Shown: positions 8,396 to 17,572, counted from the first letter of the stretch. The stretch: DNA of 64,000 nt from Anaerolineaceae bacterium (GCA_020634115.1 JACKCH010000010.1:868001-932000), one strand, 5' to 3'. Numbers and translations: made by a program. The notes: generated by a model from the sequence alone, not told the origin.

Positions 8396-9563
8396 ATTCC
8401 CCATTTGCTTGCAATGTCCCCAGGTAGGCCGCCGACGAAACCTGCTCTAATGTCTGATCGTTCAGGTCGAATTTCCAGGTGCCGTCACTCTGGCGAGCCA
8501 CCAACAAAACCGTGCTGTGGTCTTCCGTCCAGGCGATTGGGCGGAGCAGTGTGCCGGTAGGAAGGGCGAAGTCGGTTTGGGTCATGGTCTGCAAATTCAC
8601 GGTGATCAGGCGAGTGCGCAGCGATTGATCCGGTTGGCCGAAGTCTTTGATCTGTCCCAGAAGATAAACCGCGCGACTGGCATCCGGTGAAACCAGGAAA
8701 TCGCCACCCTGGGTATAGCCGGGCAGATCGAGCGCTGGGATAATCTGTTCCAGGCCACCGGGTAGGGTATGTACCTGCAGGTCGAATCCACTTAAATCCG
8801 CCGTCAGTCCCAGTCGTAGTAGTAACCCGCTGCCGAAACCCGCCCCGCAGAAACACCCCGGTTCACCGGGCAGGTAATCCCATGCGCCGGATTCAATGTC
8901 CAGCCCTACCAGCGCGGCATACTGCTGAAACGGTGTTAAATCGCTGATACCGTCCGGCTGGAAATCGAGATAGAGCGTGCTGCCATCCGGGCTGAAGGCC
9001 ACCGGTAAGGCGCGCAGGCCGTTACGCGGGCCGTCCACCCAGATTTGCCGGGGATTCGTGCCGTCCAGATTGGCGATGGTCGTGGTCGTCACCAGCGCCG
9101 CCGGGTCACCACTTGTCAGCGTCCAGACGATGCGCCCCCGTTCGGCGTCTACCAACCAGTCCACCCGCCGGGTATCGCCGCCGGGCTGGATAAACGGGTG
9201 ATCGTAAATTCCCCGTTCGGGATTCGCCAGCTTGACCCGCCCGGACGTAAGGTCAAAATACAGAATCGAATCGGCCAGCGGGGTGAAACGTTCGCCGGAG
9301 ACGATCATTGGGCGTTCTTCGCCAGTCACAGTATCAATGAAAATCAGGCGCGGTTGCTCGTCATCGGTATCGTGCTGGAAAAAAGCCATCCACGAATGGG
9401 CGGCATCCGGCATCACCTCCCCATCCTGTGCGAGAACGGGGACGGCCAACACGAGCAGCACGAGCAGCGCCCAGCGGAAACGAAAGATTGTGCCAGATTT
9501 TATGATTGTTAAAACTGACGACTGACAACCGACGACTGACAACTCTATTCCCCCACCAGCCAC
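8394..9563 (-). CDS. Secreted beta-propeller-like protein
   Basis: 389 residues from GTG 9563, overlapping the 3' end of comEC by 19 bases. A TTG nearer 9542 preceded by GGTGGGGG is an alternative start. After a variable leader there is a basic/hydrophobic signal segment (RFRWALLVLLVLAVPVLAQ). The mature part has recurring blade-like pieces such as FSPDGSTLYLDF and VSPDASRAVYLL, typical of TolB/WD40-like propellers, and two Cys (GCFCG). Role unknown; probably a surface or periplasmic binding scaffold. It is last in a minus-strand unit after a small unknown gene and comEC. The first 14 or so codons lie in a repeat-like TGACAACTGAC tract, which weakens confidence in the upstream start. Confidence 0.7.
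   Translation of the reverse strand: MAGGGIELSVVGCQSSVLTIIKSGTIFRFRWALLVLLVLAVPVLAQDGEVMPDAAHSWMAFFQHDTDDEQPRLIFIDTVTGEERPMIVSGERFTPLADSILYFDLTSGRVKLANPERGIYDHPFIQPGGDTRRVDWLVDAERGRIVWTLTSGDPAALVTTTTIANLDGTNPRQIWVDGPRNGLRALPVAFSPDGSTLYLDFQPDGISDLTPFQQYAALVGLDIESGAWDYLPGEPGCFCGAGFGSGLLLRLGLTADLSGFDLQVHTLPGGLEQIIPALDLPGYTQGGDFLVSPDASRAVYLLGQIKDFGQPDQSLRTRLITVNLQTMTQTDFALPTGTLLRPIAWTEDHSTVLLVARQSDGTWKFDLNDQTLEQVSSAAYLGTLQANGE
9508..9544. repeat. Short CTGAC/CGACTGACAAC repeat tract
   Basis: AAACTGACGACTGACAAC-like units repeat imperfectly at the comEC/propeller junction. The motif resembles the CTGACAACTGA part of the longer intergenic elements near 21.8 and 27.2 kb. It sits at the extreme 5' end of the propeller ORF. 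Confidence 0.45.
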
Positions 9564-11893
9564 AGATCATGCCCATCCGAATACAGGTGCAGCGAACCGT
9601 CTATATCAGTACGGAACAGCGGCGTATCGCCCAGGAGCGCCAACGTGTCGCCGTCCGGGTCGCCGCGCCGGTTGGCCGGGTCGTTTTGCAGCAGCACGAC
9701 CTGGGGCTGAACCGCTGCCAGGAAGGCCCCATCCAGTGAACGGACGCCACCATGCCGGGGAAGCTGCAAGACCGTCGCCAGCGGCCACGCGCCGGAGTCC
9801 AGCAGCGCGGTTTGCCCCTCCCGACTCAGGTCGCCGGGCAGCAGGAAGGAAATATCGTCATACGTCAGGCGCAGCGTCAGCGCCGAATCGTCCAGGCTGT
9901 CGTCCAGTTGGGGCTGCTGCTGGGGACTCAGCACTTCCAGTCGCACCCCGTCACTGGTTTCCAGCACGTAGCCAGCGCGGGCGACCACAACTTCCCGCCC
10001 TTTCAGTGCATCTTCCAACTCCACGAACGCCTCACTCAAGTTCGGTTGGCCGTTCATCAGGACGACGCCCACATCATAGCGTGCCAGTACCGCCGTGAGC
10101 GCCCCATAATCGGCCTCGTCTGGTTGGGTAATTACCAGCGCCTCGATTTCACTGTCATTGAACGGCAGCCTATCCCCTAACGCGGTCAGCAGTCGGGACG
10201 GAAAATGTCCGCCATCAATCAGGACATGCGCCCCGCCGGGAGTCTGCACCAGGATGGCGTTACTCTGCCCCATATCCAGCAACCAGATGTGAAAATCACC
10301 GTCCGGCCTGCTGAGGGCTACCGCGACCATGAGCAGCGTCAGCGCCAATGAGGCCAGCGCCACCGCTGTGACGACAGCCCGCTGGCGGAGTGTCCGGGCC
10401 AGCCGCAGCGCCCAGGCCGGTTGTGTGGCGTGCATCAGCGCCCCTCCGATCATTACCAGGAAAAAGAATGCGACCAGACGCGGGTCAATATGATATTCCA
10501 CGTCCGCGAACGGCAGCCGGGCAAAGAGCCGCACGACGCCAATCGTCCACGCCAGCAGGATGAGCGTCATCCAGTACAGGATTTGCGCCAGCAGCGGCAG
10601 GACGAACGCGATGAGCGTCGCCAGCAGCCCTAAAATGAACAGATACGACTGCACCGGGATAATCAACAGGTTGACGACCAGGGAAACCAGCGACAATCGC
10701 CCGAAGTACACGATAATCAGCGGCAGGGTGGTGATCTGCGCCGCCAGCGTGACGACCAGCGGCTCGGCCAGGAAGTCGCCCACGCGGGTCGCCGTCCCGC
10801 GCGGCAGCGTTCGCGCCAACAGGCGGTTAAACCAGCGCGAGATCGGGTCTACGAACAGTGCCAGCCCCAACGTGGCGAAAAAACTCAGTTGAAAACTGAT
10901 GTCCCAGAGGACAGTAGGATTTTGCAGCGACATCAGCACCGCGACAAACGCCAGTGACGCCGGGACATAGGTTTTACGGCGCAGCAGACTGCCAATCACC
11001 AGCATCCCGCTCATAATCGCTGCCCGCACTACTGCCGGATTCGCGCCGACAAACAGCGTATACACCACCAGCACGCTTATGGTGATAATCGCGCTCCACC
11101 GGCGGGAAGCCCGGAAGCGTTCCAGCAGACCGAGCAGCACGCCACTCACCACTGCCATGTTAAACCCGCTGATGGCGATGACGTGCGATGCGCCCACCTT
11201 GCTGAAGGCATCCGCGACTTCCGGGGCGATGCCGCTCTCATTGCCCAGCAGCATCCCGGTGAGCAGTCCCGCCGCCGGTTCGGGCAGGCTGCGGGCGATC
11301 AACCGGGCGGCCTGTGTCTTGAGGTCAAGCAGCACCGTTGTGATCGGGCTGCCATGCCCGCCGGAAACGACTTCAACCGCCGCGTTCCGCATGATGCTGA
11401 AAACGCCGGTGCGTCCCAGGTAATCGGCATACGAGAAGGTGTCAAACTCAGCAGGGAGGCTCAACAGGCCGGTGGCGGTGATGCGATCCCCATAGTGGAC
11501 ATCTGTCACCGGGGGCGCTTGTACCAGCACCAGACCATCGGTAGGGACAGTTTGCCCGCCACGTGTGAGGGTTTCAGCGGCGACTTGCAGTTGAACCCGG
11601 TCATCGCGGCTATCCGGTTCTGCCGTAATGATGCCTTCAATCGTCAGGCCGCCGGTGTTGTTGTATTGCGCGATGTTACTGGTGACGGGGACAAACGAGA
11701 AGCGCAGGCCGCCCAGCGTAAACGCCAGCAAAACCAGCGCCCCCCGTCGCCAGGGCGTATCCGGCCACGCCGACCACAGCGCGATACCGGCCAGAATCAC
11801 CAGGGCGAGCCAGATGAGGGTGGGTCGGTTTTGACTGTTGGCGGCCAGCACGATTCCAGCCATCCAGCCGAGCGCGATAGTCACAAGGCGCAT
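9545..11893 (-). CDS. comEC: ComEC/Rec2 family competence DNA-uptake channel
   Basis: 782 residues with AAGGGAA before the ATG. N-terminal membrane helices are followed by an OB-like region, then the multi-spanning Competence domain with the family signature around GLLTGMLLGNESG and VIAISGFNMAVV (about 205-250), then a C-terminal metallo-beta-lactamase-like domain. ComEC passes single-stranded DNA across the inner membrane in natural transformation. Oddity: the beta-lactamase-like domain has lost its metal ligands. The expected DVGQGD reads DMGQSN, the HxHxDH-type motif reads TQPDEADYGA (about 587-596), and PHHGS reads PRHGG. Any nuclease activity of that domain is therefore doubtful. Partner competence genes are not in the window. 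Confidence 0.92.
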   Translation of the reverse strand: MRLVTIALGWMAGIVLAANSQNRPTLIWLALVILAGIALWSAWPDTPWRRGALVLLAFTLGGLRFSFVPVTSNIAQYNNTGGLTIEGIITAEPDSRDDRVQLQVAAETLTRGGQTVPTDGLVLVQAPPVTDVHYGDRITATGLLSLPAEFDTFSYADYLGRTGVFSIMRNAAVEVVSGGHGSPITTVLLDLKTQAARLIARSLPEPAAGLLTGMLLGNESGIAPEVADAFSKVGASHVIAISGFNMAVVSGVLLGLLERFRASRRWSAIITISVLVVYTLFVGANPAVVRAAIMSGMLVIGSLLRRKTYVPASLAFVAVLMSLQNPTVLWDISFQLSFFATLGLALFVDPISRWFNRLLARTLPRGTATRVGDFLAEPLVVTLAAQITTLPLIIVYFGRLSLVSLVVNLLIIPVQSYLFILGLLATLIAFVLPLLAQILYWMTLILLAWTIGVVRLFARLPFADVEYHIDPRLVAFFFLVMIGGALMHATQPAWALRLARTLRQRAVVTAVALASLALTLLMVAVALSRPDGDFHIWLLDMGQSNAILVQTPGGAHVLIDGGHFPSRLLTALGDRLPFNDSEIEALVITQPDEADYGALTAVLARYDVGVVLMNGQPNLSEAFVELEDALKGREVVVARAGYVLETSDGVRLEVLSPQQQPQLDDSLDDSALTLRLTYDDISFLLPGDLSREGQTALLDSGAWPLATVLQLPRHGGVRSLDGAFLAAVQPQVVLLQNDPANRRGDPDGDTLALLGDTPLFRTDIDGSLHLYSDGHDLWLVGE

Positions 11894-11926
11894 CGTGTAT
11901 TCCCTTGCTGCATGACGGCCTGGAGA

Positions 11927-12430
11927 TTACGGATGCTGGGCGTGGGAGATGGCCGGGCGTTCGCCGCGCTGGGGGAATTTCGCCAGATTCTTTTCTAACT
12001 GATTCGCCAGCGACGACAACACATCTGGCGGGGTGTGGAAGCGCAAAGTCACAATATTGTTCTCGCGTGGCACCAGCACTTTCGTCGGCGGCTGGAATTC
12101 ATCCATCAACTGCACCGTCAATCCCACCGGATCACCATCGTTGTTGCGAATCGTCTCAAACCGGATGTCCGGCTCAGAGAATCCACACCACTCTTGCTCG
12201 ACCTGTTCACCGGCAGCCAGCGCCCGCAGCCAACCTACTGCGTCCTCTAATTCCCACGTCAGCGCCCCGGCATCTTCAACCTGCCACGTCCACGCACCAT
12301 AGACGACCTTCAGGCGCACACGGAGCAGCAGCCAATTCGCATCATAAATATCCGTGCCTTCTTCGGGGAACTCATACCCGGCCACGGCGATTTCCATACG
12401 AAAGCGGTCATTGGTCAGTATCGCAGGCAT
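11927..12430 (-). CDS. Small conserved-type hypothetical protein (possibly WapI-like)
   Basis: 167 residues; AGGAGG lies just before the ATG. It is soluble, with no signal or membrane segment. The pattern DANWLLLRVRLK, then an acidic WELEDAVGWLRAL helix, then alternating beta strands (FRFxTP-like) faintly recalls WapI-type immunity or related small proteins, but I cannot confirm this by eye. It lies 33 bases upstream of comEC on the same strand, so it is probably co-transcribed. The C-terminus (about 150-167) is polar and may be disordered. Confidence 0.65.
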   Translation of the reverse strand: MPAILTNDRFRMEIAVAGYEFPEEGTDIYDANWLLLRVRLKVVYGAWTWQVEDAGALTWELEDAVGWLRALAAGEQVEQEWCGFSEPDIRFETIRNNDGDPVGLTVQLMDEFQPPTKVLVPRENNIVTLRFHTPPDVLSSLANQLEKNLAKFPQRGERPAISHAQHP

Positions 12431-12535
12431 GACGCCTCCTGATAATAGGCCTACTCAAAACTATACAGAAATTATAGCCTATTCAGCCTCAGAACGCACT
12501 CAGACCACGAGGATTTGCTCATTGATACGGCGGGA

Positions 12536-13417
12536 TTACTCACCCGACAGCCACGTTGGGCGTTCACCGTCCCAGGCTTCTCCGATGCGCCCGTAGGTTG
12601 CCGGGCGGCGCTGATGCAGCAGGGGAAACAGCTCACGCCACTGAGCGAGTATCGTCGCGTCCAGGTCGGCAGTGATGACTTCGGTGGTGTCGCGCTCGGC
12701 CTGTGCCAGGATTTTGCCAGTGGGGTCACAGATGAAGCTACTGCCATAGAAAGGCACGCCGTTTTCCTCGCCCACCCGGTTTGCCGCTGCGATGAAAACC
12801 CCATTGGCGATAGCATGGCCGCGCATCACCGTTTCCCACGATGGTTGCGAATCGAAGTCCGGGGCGTTGGGTTCGCCACCAATCGCGGTGGGGTAAAAGA
12901 TGAATTCCGCGCCGTTGAGGGTGTAAATCCGCGCCAGCTCGGGGAACCACTGGTCATAACAGGTGGGGACAGCCAGCCGTACCGCACCCACATCCAGCAC
13001 CGGGTACTCGTGCCAGCCCTCGAAAAAGTCGGTTTCATGGTAGCCCACGCCCGACGGGATATGCACTTTGCGCGTCACGCCGATCAGTTTGCCGTCTGGC
13101 CCGTGAATCGTGGCGGTGTCGTAATAGTGACCGTCGCTGGCCTGCTCGAAAATGCTGCCAACCAGTGTAATGCCGTGCTGCGCTGCCTGTTCGCTGAAAA
13201 ACCTATCGGAGACACCACCCGGCAGTGGCTCCGCCCACTGGAAACTGGCTTTATCCCGCGTACCGGGGAAATAGGGATTGAGCGATAGTTCCGGCAGGCA
13301 GACGAGCGCCGCGCCACGTGCTGCGGCCTCGGCAATCATCGTCCGGTACTGGGCTTGCATGGCGGCGATGCTGCCCAACCAGGGGAGTTGTATCAATGCA
13401 ACACGGATGGATTGCAT
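12536..13417 (-). CDS. Carbon-nitrogen hydrolase (nitrilase family), probable N-carbamoylputrescine amidase-like
   Basis: 293 residues with AAGGA before the ATG. The nitrilase triad is clear: Glu43 in LPELSL, Lys117 in RKVHIP, and Cys153 in TCYDQWFPE. The CxDQWFPE context and FPGTRD are characteristic of N-carbamoylputrescine amidase (AguB) and close relatives, which hydrolyse N-carbamoylputrescine to putrescine, CO2 and ammonia in the agmatine route. Length fits the family. No agmatine deiminase (AguA) is adjacent, so another amide substrate is possible. Cytoplasmic; apparently a single-gene unit. Confidence 0.88.
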   Translation of the reverse strand: MQSIRVALIQLPWLGSIAAMQAQYRTMIAEAAARGAALVCLPELSLNPYFPGTRDKASFQWAEPLPGGVSDRFFSEQAAQHGITLVGSIFEQASDGHYYDTATIHGPDGKLIGVTRKVHIPSGVGYHETDFFEGWHEYPVLDVGAVRLAVPTCYDQWFPELARIYTLNGAEFIFYPTAIGGEPNAPDFDSQPSWETVMRGHAIANGVFIAAANRVGEENGVPFYGSSFICDPTGKILAQAERDTTEVITADLDATILAQWRELFPLLHQRRPATYGRIGEAWDGERPTWLSGE

Positions 13418-13498
13418 AAGGGATGTCCTTTTAGTCTCTATTTCGGAATGGGCAGCAGTTTACTACAGTCTATTTGGTTTGCGTTTCCATAGTGGGCT

Positions 13499-14539
13499 TT
13501 ACTGTGCTGGTATCCACGCTGGAAAGCCATCAAATGCGTGATTATCAGTCAATTGATGTAATCGTTGACCATCTCTATCCATGACAAAGATTTCAAAATC
13601 CCCATCACGATCTGACATGAAGGCAATATGTTCACCATCCGGTGACCATTTCGGTACGCCATTATGCGTTTCAGTCATAGTGAGCGTGACCCGTTGCAGG
13701 TCATCTACATAAACCAAGTCTATTCCTTCACTTTTATCTTGGTGAACCTGAAACACAATCATCGAACCGTCCGGTGACCAATCTGGATTATAGCAATCTC
13801 CTGAACCGCTCGTTAATTGATGTACAGTCGAATCCTCAACTCTGACCGCAAAAATCTGATTATAGCCGTCTCGGTTTGAAACAAAAGCTACCCATGTACC
13901 ATCCGGCGACCAAACTGGAGTTGTGTCGGATGCCGGATTTTCAGTTAAGTTACGGAGGTTCGAGCCATCAACATCCATAATGTAGATTTCATCATTGCCA
14001 TCACGTGTCGAAACAAAGGCAATCTCACTGCCATCCGGTGACCACTGCGGCGTAAAATTTGAACTTGGACTCTGTGTGAGGTTGGTCAGTTCAGAGCCAT
14101 CTCGATTGACGATATAGATATCCGGGTCTGCGTTGGTCATAGCATGAAATAGAATCCATGTTCCATCTGGCGACCAGGTGGGTGAAAATGCTGTCAAATT
14201 ATTCGTTGTATTTATGGATACAGTAGTTGTATCATTGCCAGAGATTGCGAGATATTGCAAATCATCTTTAATCAATTCGTATACGACCAGTGACCCATTT
14301 GGTGACCAGGAGAAATTTGTGCTAATTGCCTGATTGTCTGTCACCTCATGCTGGTTACTACCATCTACATTCATGGTGTATAGTTCAGTGAAACCACCTC
14401 GGTTAGATACAAATGCTATTCTTTCAATGATGGTATTATGCTTTGTTGTAGTCACTTGCGCGATAACCCGGATGATGGTTTGTTCGAGAAAGAACAGGAT
14501 GCCAAAGAGTAAAATCATTCTTGACACAGCCCGCAACAT
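13499..14539 (-). CDS. TolB-like (PD40) beta-propeller protein, exported or membrane-anchored
   Basis: 346 residues from the ATG at 14539, chosen because GGAGG lies about 10 bases upstream; an in-frame TTG at 14557 is upstream of that site and less likely. N-terminal hydrophobic segment (MILLFGILFFLEQTIIRVIA) acts as signal or anchor. At least six PD40 repeats follow, such as WSPDGSEIAFVSTRDG, each with the DIYIMDxDGSN strand, forming a TolB-type six-bladed propeller. Such proteins bind partners or ligands rather than catalyse. It has a lower GC content than the flanking genes. Function not further assignable. Confidence 0.82.
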   Translation of the reverse strand: MLRAVSRMILLFGILFFLEQTIIRVIAQVTTTKHNTIIERIAFVSNRGGFTELYTMNVDGSNQHEVTDNQAISTNFSWSPNGSLVVYELIKDDLQYLAISGNDTTTVSINTTNNLTAFSPTWSPDGTWILFHAMTNADPDIYIVNRDGSELTNLTQSPSSNFTPQWSPDGSEIAFVSTRDGNDEIYIMDVDGSNLRNLTENPASDTTPVWSPDGTWVAFVSNRDGYNQIFAVRVEDSTVHQLTSGSGDCYNPDWSPDGSMIVFQVHQDKSEGIDLVYVDDLQRVTLTMTETHNGVPKWSPDGEHIAFMSDRDGDFEIFVMDRDGQRLHQLTDNHAFDGFPAWIPAQ

Positions 14540-14595
14540 AATTACCTGTCCTCCCAATATTTTACTCTGGAATTATATCCCCCCAGTTGCTATAG

Positions 14596-14661
14596 ATGTT
14601 GGTGTAATAAGACCAACATAATATGGAAATAACTCAGGGAGCGCATAATAACGCTCCCTGA
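14596..14661. terminator. Two adjacent perfect hairpins downstream of ssb
   Basis: First: ATGTTGGT (14596-14603) with ACCAACAT (14612-14619). Second: TCAGGGAGCG (14634-14643) with CGCTCCCTGA (14652-14661), loop of 8. They lie between the stop of ssb and the start of the propeller gene, both on the minus strand, so the second hairpin probably ends ssb transcripts. U-rich sequence after it on the minus strand is weak (GTTATTTCC). Confidence 0.6.
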
Positions 14662-14709
14662 TGTTGTGTTGTATGTCTTATTTTGGTGATGTAATCCGCC
14701 AGAAACCGC

Positions 14710-15114
14710 TTAGAACGGGATGTCGCCCATGTTATCCGGTGGTGGCGCAAACTCGTTATAGCCTGGCTGCCCCTGTCCCTCACGACCGCCCAGGAAACGC
14801 ACATCCCGTGCCCGTAAATCCAGCGAGGCCGCTGCTTCTCCGGCGCTGTTGGTGTACCCGCGTGCGTCTACCGTACCCGTAATCATCACCAACCGTCCTT
14901 TTGCGAGGTACTGCTGGCAGATTTCACCGAGTTTGCCCCAGGCGGATACGTTATACCAGGTAGTCTTTTCGCGCCGTTCGTTGGTCTGGCTGTCGCTCCA
15001 GCTTTCCGTCACCGCGACGCTGAAACCGCATACCGCCACACCGCTCTGGGTGTAGCGCAGTTCCGGGTCGCGCCCTAAATTCCCGATCACAATGGTCTGA
15101 TGCCATGAACTCAT
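14710..15114 (-). CDS. ssb: Single-stranded DNA-binding protein
   Basis: 134 residues with AAGGAG before the ATG. The N-terminal OB fold shows the family pattern VIGNLGRDPELRYT and FSVAVTESW, then TTWYNVSAWGKLGE and LVMITGTVDAR. A short flexible linker leads to the acidic tip DNMGDIPF, the conserved peptide that recruits replication and repair partners. It is short for SSB because the linker is brief. It stands alone here rather than in the usual rpsF-ssb-rpsR context, so it may be a second SSB copy, possibly related to competence given nearby comEC (inference). Confidence 0.95.
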   Translation of the reverse strand: MSSWHQTIVIGNLGRDPELRYTQSGVAVCGFSVAVTESWSDSQTNERREKTTWYNVSAWGKLGEICQQYLAKGRLVMITGTVDARGYTNSAGEAAASLDLRARDVRFLGGREGQGQPGYNEFAPPPDNMGDIPF

Positions 15115-15284
15115 GCTGTTCGCTCCTTGAAATCCTGTTTCTCGCTCATTATAGTCTTATTTGTGACGCCCTGCCCGGTGGAAGTTGATTCATGATGTTT
15201 CAATGGCTTCTATGGTCACTATTAGAACATAAATTCTACCATAAGGTCGTATAATTCACTATCCCCAATCTCTGGGGGGAGAAT
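15115..15284. promoter_or_regulatory. Divergent region between ssb and maf
   Basis: Both strands show a consensus-like -10: TATAAT on the plus strand at 15250-15255, 30 bases before maf, and TATAAT on the minus strand near 15152-15157, about 40 bases before ssb. Neither has a clear -35 at 17 bases. GGGGGGAGAAT precedes the maf ATG. Confidence 0.5.
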
Positions 15285-15905
15285 ATGCCAAGATTGATTC
15301 TTGCTTCAAGTTCACCTCGACGAAGGGAACTGCTAACCGGGTTGAACATCCCGTTCAGCATCATCAAGCCGGAGGTTGACGAGACCCAGCACGCAGGCGA
15401 AGCGCCGCTGGATTATGTGCGCCGCCTTAGCCAGGAGAAAGCCGCTGCTGTGGCCACGACGTTGACTCTACCGGGTGCGGTGTTGGCCGCTGATACAGTG
15501 GTAATTCTGGGTGCAGACACCCTGGGCATTGACGCGCAGGGGGAGATTCTGGGCAAGCCAGTAGATGCCACCGACGCTCGTCAGATGTTGCGACGCCTGC
15601 GCGGGCGGGTACACCGGGTCTGTACCGCGCTGACTCTGATGGAGATCGGAGATGGCGCAGTGGAACATGACAGCGTCACTCGCGTGACGTGTACTGATGT
15701 CACTATGCGCGATTATAGTGACGCCGAGATCGATGCGTATATCGCAACCGGCGACCCTTTTGACAAGGCTGGCAGTTACGCAATCCAGCATGTAACCTTT
15801 GCGCCTGTCGCGCATGTAGACGGGAGTTATACCAATGTGGTCGGCTTGCCGGTAGAGACACTGCGCGAGATGCTGGCCGCGATGGGTTGGCCGATTTCTG
15901 AATGA
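15285..15905 (+). CDS. maf: Maf family nucleoside triphosphate pyrophosphatase
   Basis: 206 residues, typical Maf length, with a strong GGGGGGAG site. Signature: ILASSSPRRRELL at the N-terminus, VDET, YVRRLSQEKA, the acidic AADTVVIL motif, then GKPVDATDARQMLRRLRG and GDPFDKAGSYAIQ. Maf proteins hydrolyse non-canonical or modified NTPs to NMP and pyrophosphate (house-cleaning; historically septum inhibition). Cytoplasmic. Confidence 0.95.
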   Translation: MPRLILASSSPRRRELLTGLNIPFSIIKPEVDETQHAGEAPLDYVRRLSQEKAAAVATTLTLPGAVLAADTVVILGADTLGIDAQGEILGKPVDATDARQMLRRLRGRVHRVCTALTLMEIGDGAVEHDSVTRVTCTDVTMRDYSDAEIDAYIATGDPFDKAGSYAIQHVTFAPVAHVDGSYTNVVGLPVETLREMLAAMGWPISE

Positions 15906-16024
15906 GGGATGGCGCACGCCTTCACCGGTCAAACAGGACATTTGCAACTTGCTAAACCCGGCGAACTGCGTCACGATTGAGGGAAAGTATATAGCCATTT
16001 TCTGAACCAGAAGGAGCTTTATCA

Positions 16025-16438
16025 ATGTCCCATACACCAACCATCGAACAGAGACCTGATATAGACATTCAGGGTGAGATTGACCATCTGATCGCACATT
16101 ACCCTCCGTTGCAACATGACCGCCATCAGGTCGCCATCACCGTAAACGCTGGGGTTGTCACTGCCAGTGGCAATGTGCAATCGCCTGTCACCCGCCGCTA
16201 CCTGCTCAACGAACTGCCAGAGATTCCCGGTGTGGTCGCGGTGAATGCCGAGGTACTCCACGATGACAGCACAATCCGCCTGGAAGCAGGGCGCATTGTA
16301 CCACCGGGCGTGGTGGTTGCGCGGGTACGATTCGGTGTAGTGGTACTGGCCGGGAAACAACCCGAGGATTCGGACGCGGTGGTAGAGGCTGTAGCCGCGA
16401 TTCCGGGCGTAGTACAGGTCGTGACGAGTTTCATCTAG
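16025..16438 (+). CDS. BON-domain-like small protein
   Basis: 137 residues with AAGGAG at good spacing. The sequence contains two alpha/beta units, each ending in the BON hallmark: VTASGNVQSPVTRRYLLNEL followed by PGVVAVNAEV, and VVVLAGKQ followed by AIPGVVQVVTSF. BON domains bind phospholipid or other hydrophobic ligands or act as regulatory modules. No signal peptide is seen, so it is probably cytoplasmic. Function unknown; domain call is by pattern only. Confidence 0.7.
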   Translation: MSHTPTIEQRPDIDIQGEIDHLIAHYPPLQHDRHQVAITVNAGVVTASGNVQSPVTRRYLLNELPEIPGVVAVNAEVLHDDSTIRLEAGRIVPPGVVVARVRFGVVVLAGKQPEDSDAVVEAVAAIPGVVQVVTSFI

Positions 16439-16523
16439 CTCTTAACTCGTCGGCTGTTGCGCAGACTTAGGCGTCCATGTTACCTTTATAACAATCCGAA
16501 CAGGCATTTTGACGTGAGGTCAC

Positions 16524-17087
16524 ATGGCGCGTCATCACAGATTGAAGATACTGACTGCGGTTTTCCTGATTGTCCTGGTTACAGGCGGGGTTTATGCGCA
16601 AACGCGTAACCAGGGCGACGGGGCAGTGCCACGGGAAATCTATACGGCACTGGCCTTTGGTGAAGCCATCTTTGAGCCGGATATCTGGCTTGCCAGCGCC
16701 AGCGAAAAACCAGATCGGACGACGGCAGAGTGGCGTGCTGACCCGCTGCTGGGGCTGGCATTCTTGGATTACCTCCATTTTGATGATGGGATTACGCCGG
16801 AAGATGCTGATGCCTTCTTCACATCGGACTGGTTTGAAGTCACATTCTCAAGTTACCAATCCTGGGAAAAACGTGCGACTTGTGTGTTTGACAACCACCT
16901 GACATTGCGGGAATTCGCCTTTGTTTTTGATGATGCCCCGTATACCATGCGTTACTGGACACAGTACATCAATGAAAATCGCGTGTCGGCGCTGTTCTTG
17001 CTTCTGCCATCAGACCAACCGGAATTGATGGAGACTTACGCCGAACGGTTGTATCCGGCGGGGTATTCCTGTGGGATGAATTCATGA
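16524..17087 (+). CDS. Secreted or lipid-free exported hypothetical protein
   Basis: 187 residues. N-terminal signal peptide (basic start, hydrophobic LTAVFLIVLVTGGVYAQ, cleavage near residue 26). The mature part is acidic and aromatic-rich with two Cys (CVFDNH and a near-C-terminal SCGM). No domain recognised. Its stop overlaps the ATG of the next gene by four bases (ATGA), which implies translational coupling to a biotinyl-domain protein. Confidence 0.7.
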   Translation: MARHHRLKILTAVFLIVLVTGGVYAQTRNQGDGAVPREIYTALAFGEAIFEPDIWLASASEKPDRTTAEWRADPLLGLAFLDYLHFDDGITPEDADAFFTSDWFEVTFSSYQSWEKRATCVFDNHLTLREFAFVFDDAPYTMRYWTQYINENRVSALFLLLPSDQPELMETYAERLYPAGYSCGMNS

Positions 17088-17572
17088 TCTACACCTATGA
17101 GATGGACGGTACGATGTATACCGTCAATCTGGAACGCCGGGCTGATGGCAGTTATCAAGCAGTCATTGGGGATCGTACTTATACGTTCCAGGCAGAGGCG
17201 GTCAATAACGGTGGTTGGTTGCTGACGTACGGCGCGCGTCGCGAACTGGTCTATAGTGCGGCGCAAGGCGACCAGCGATATGTCAATGTGGGTGGTCATG
17301 ATTTCACGTTGGCGGTGACTGATGCGCGGAGTCATCGGCGGCGGCAGACTAGCAGTGGCGGAGATTTGAAGGCGCAGATGCCCGGTCAGGTCGTGGATGT
17401 GCTGGCGACAGTGGGCGAAAACGTGACACGCGGTCAGACCCTGGTGGTATTGGAAGCCATGAAAATGGAGATTCGTGTATCTGCCCCGGTTGATGGTGTG
17501 GTGAAGCGCCTGTTGGTGGCGAAGGGCGATGTGGTCGAACGCGGTCAGCTTCTGCTTGAGGTGGAAGAGTGA
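17084..17572 (+). CDS. Biotin/lipoyl attachment domain protein (BCCP-like)
   Basis: 162 residues. The C-terminal half is a biotinyl domain: MPGQVVDVLATVGENVTRGQ, then EAMKME with the acceptor Lys127, then the second half-motif PVDGVVKRLLVAKGDVV. The N-terminal 90 residues resemble the extra strand region seen before the carrier domain in acyl-CoA or oxaloacetate decarboxylase carrier subunits. No carboxylase, carboxyltransferase or biotin ligase gene is nearby, so the partner is elsewhere or unknown. Coupled on both sides: ATGA with the previous gene, GTGA with the next. Confidence 0.88.
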   Translation: MIYTYEMDGTMYTVNLERRADGSYQAVIGDRTYTFQAEAVNNGGWLLTYGARRELVYSAAQGDQRYVNVGGHDFTLAVTDARSHRRRQTSSGGDLKAQMPGQVVDVLATVGENVTRGQTLVVLEAMKMEIRVSAPVDGVVKRLLVAKGDVVERGQLLLEVEE

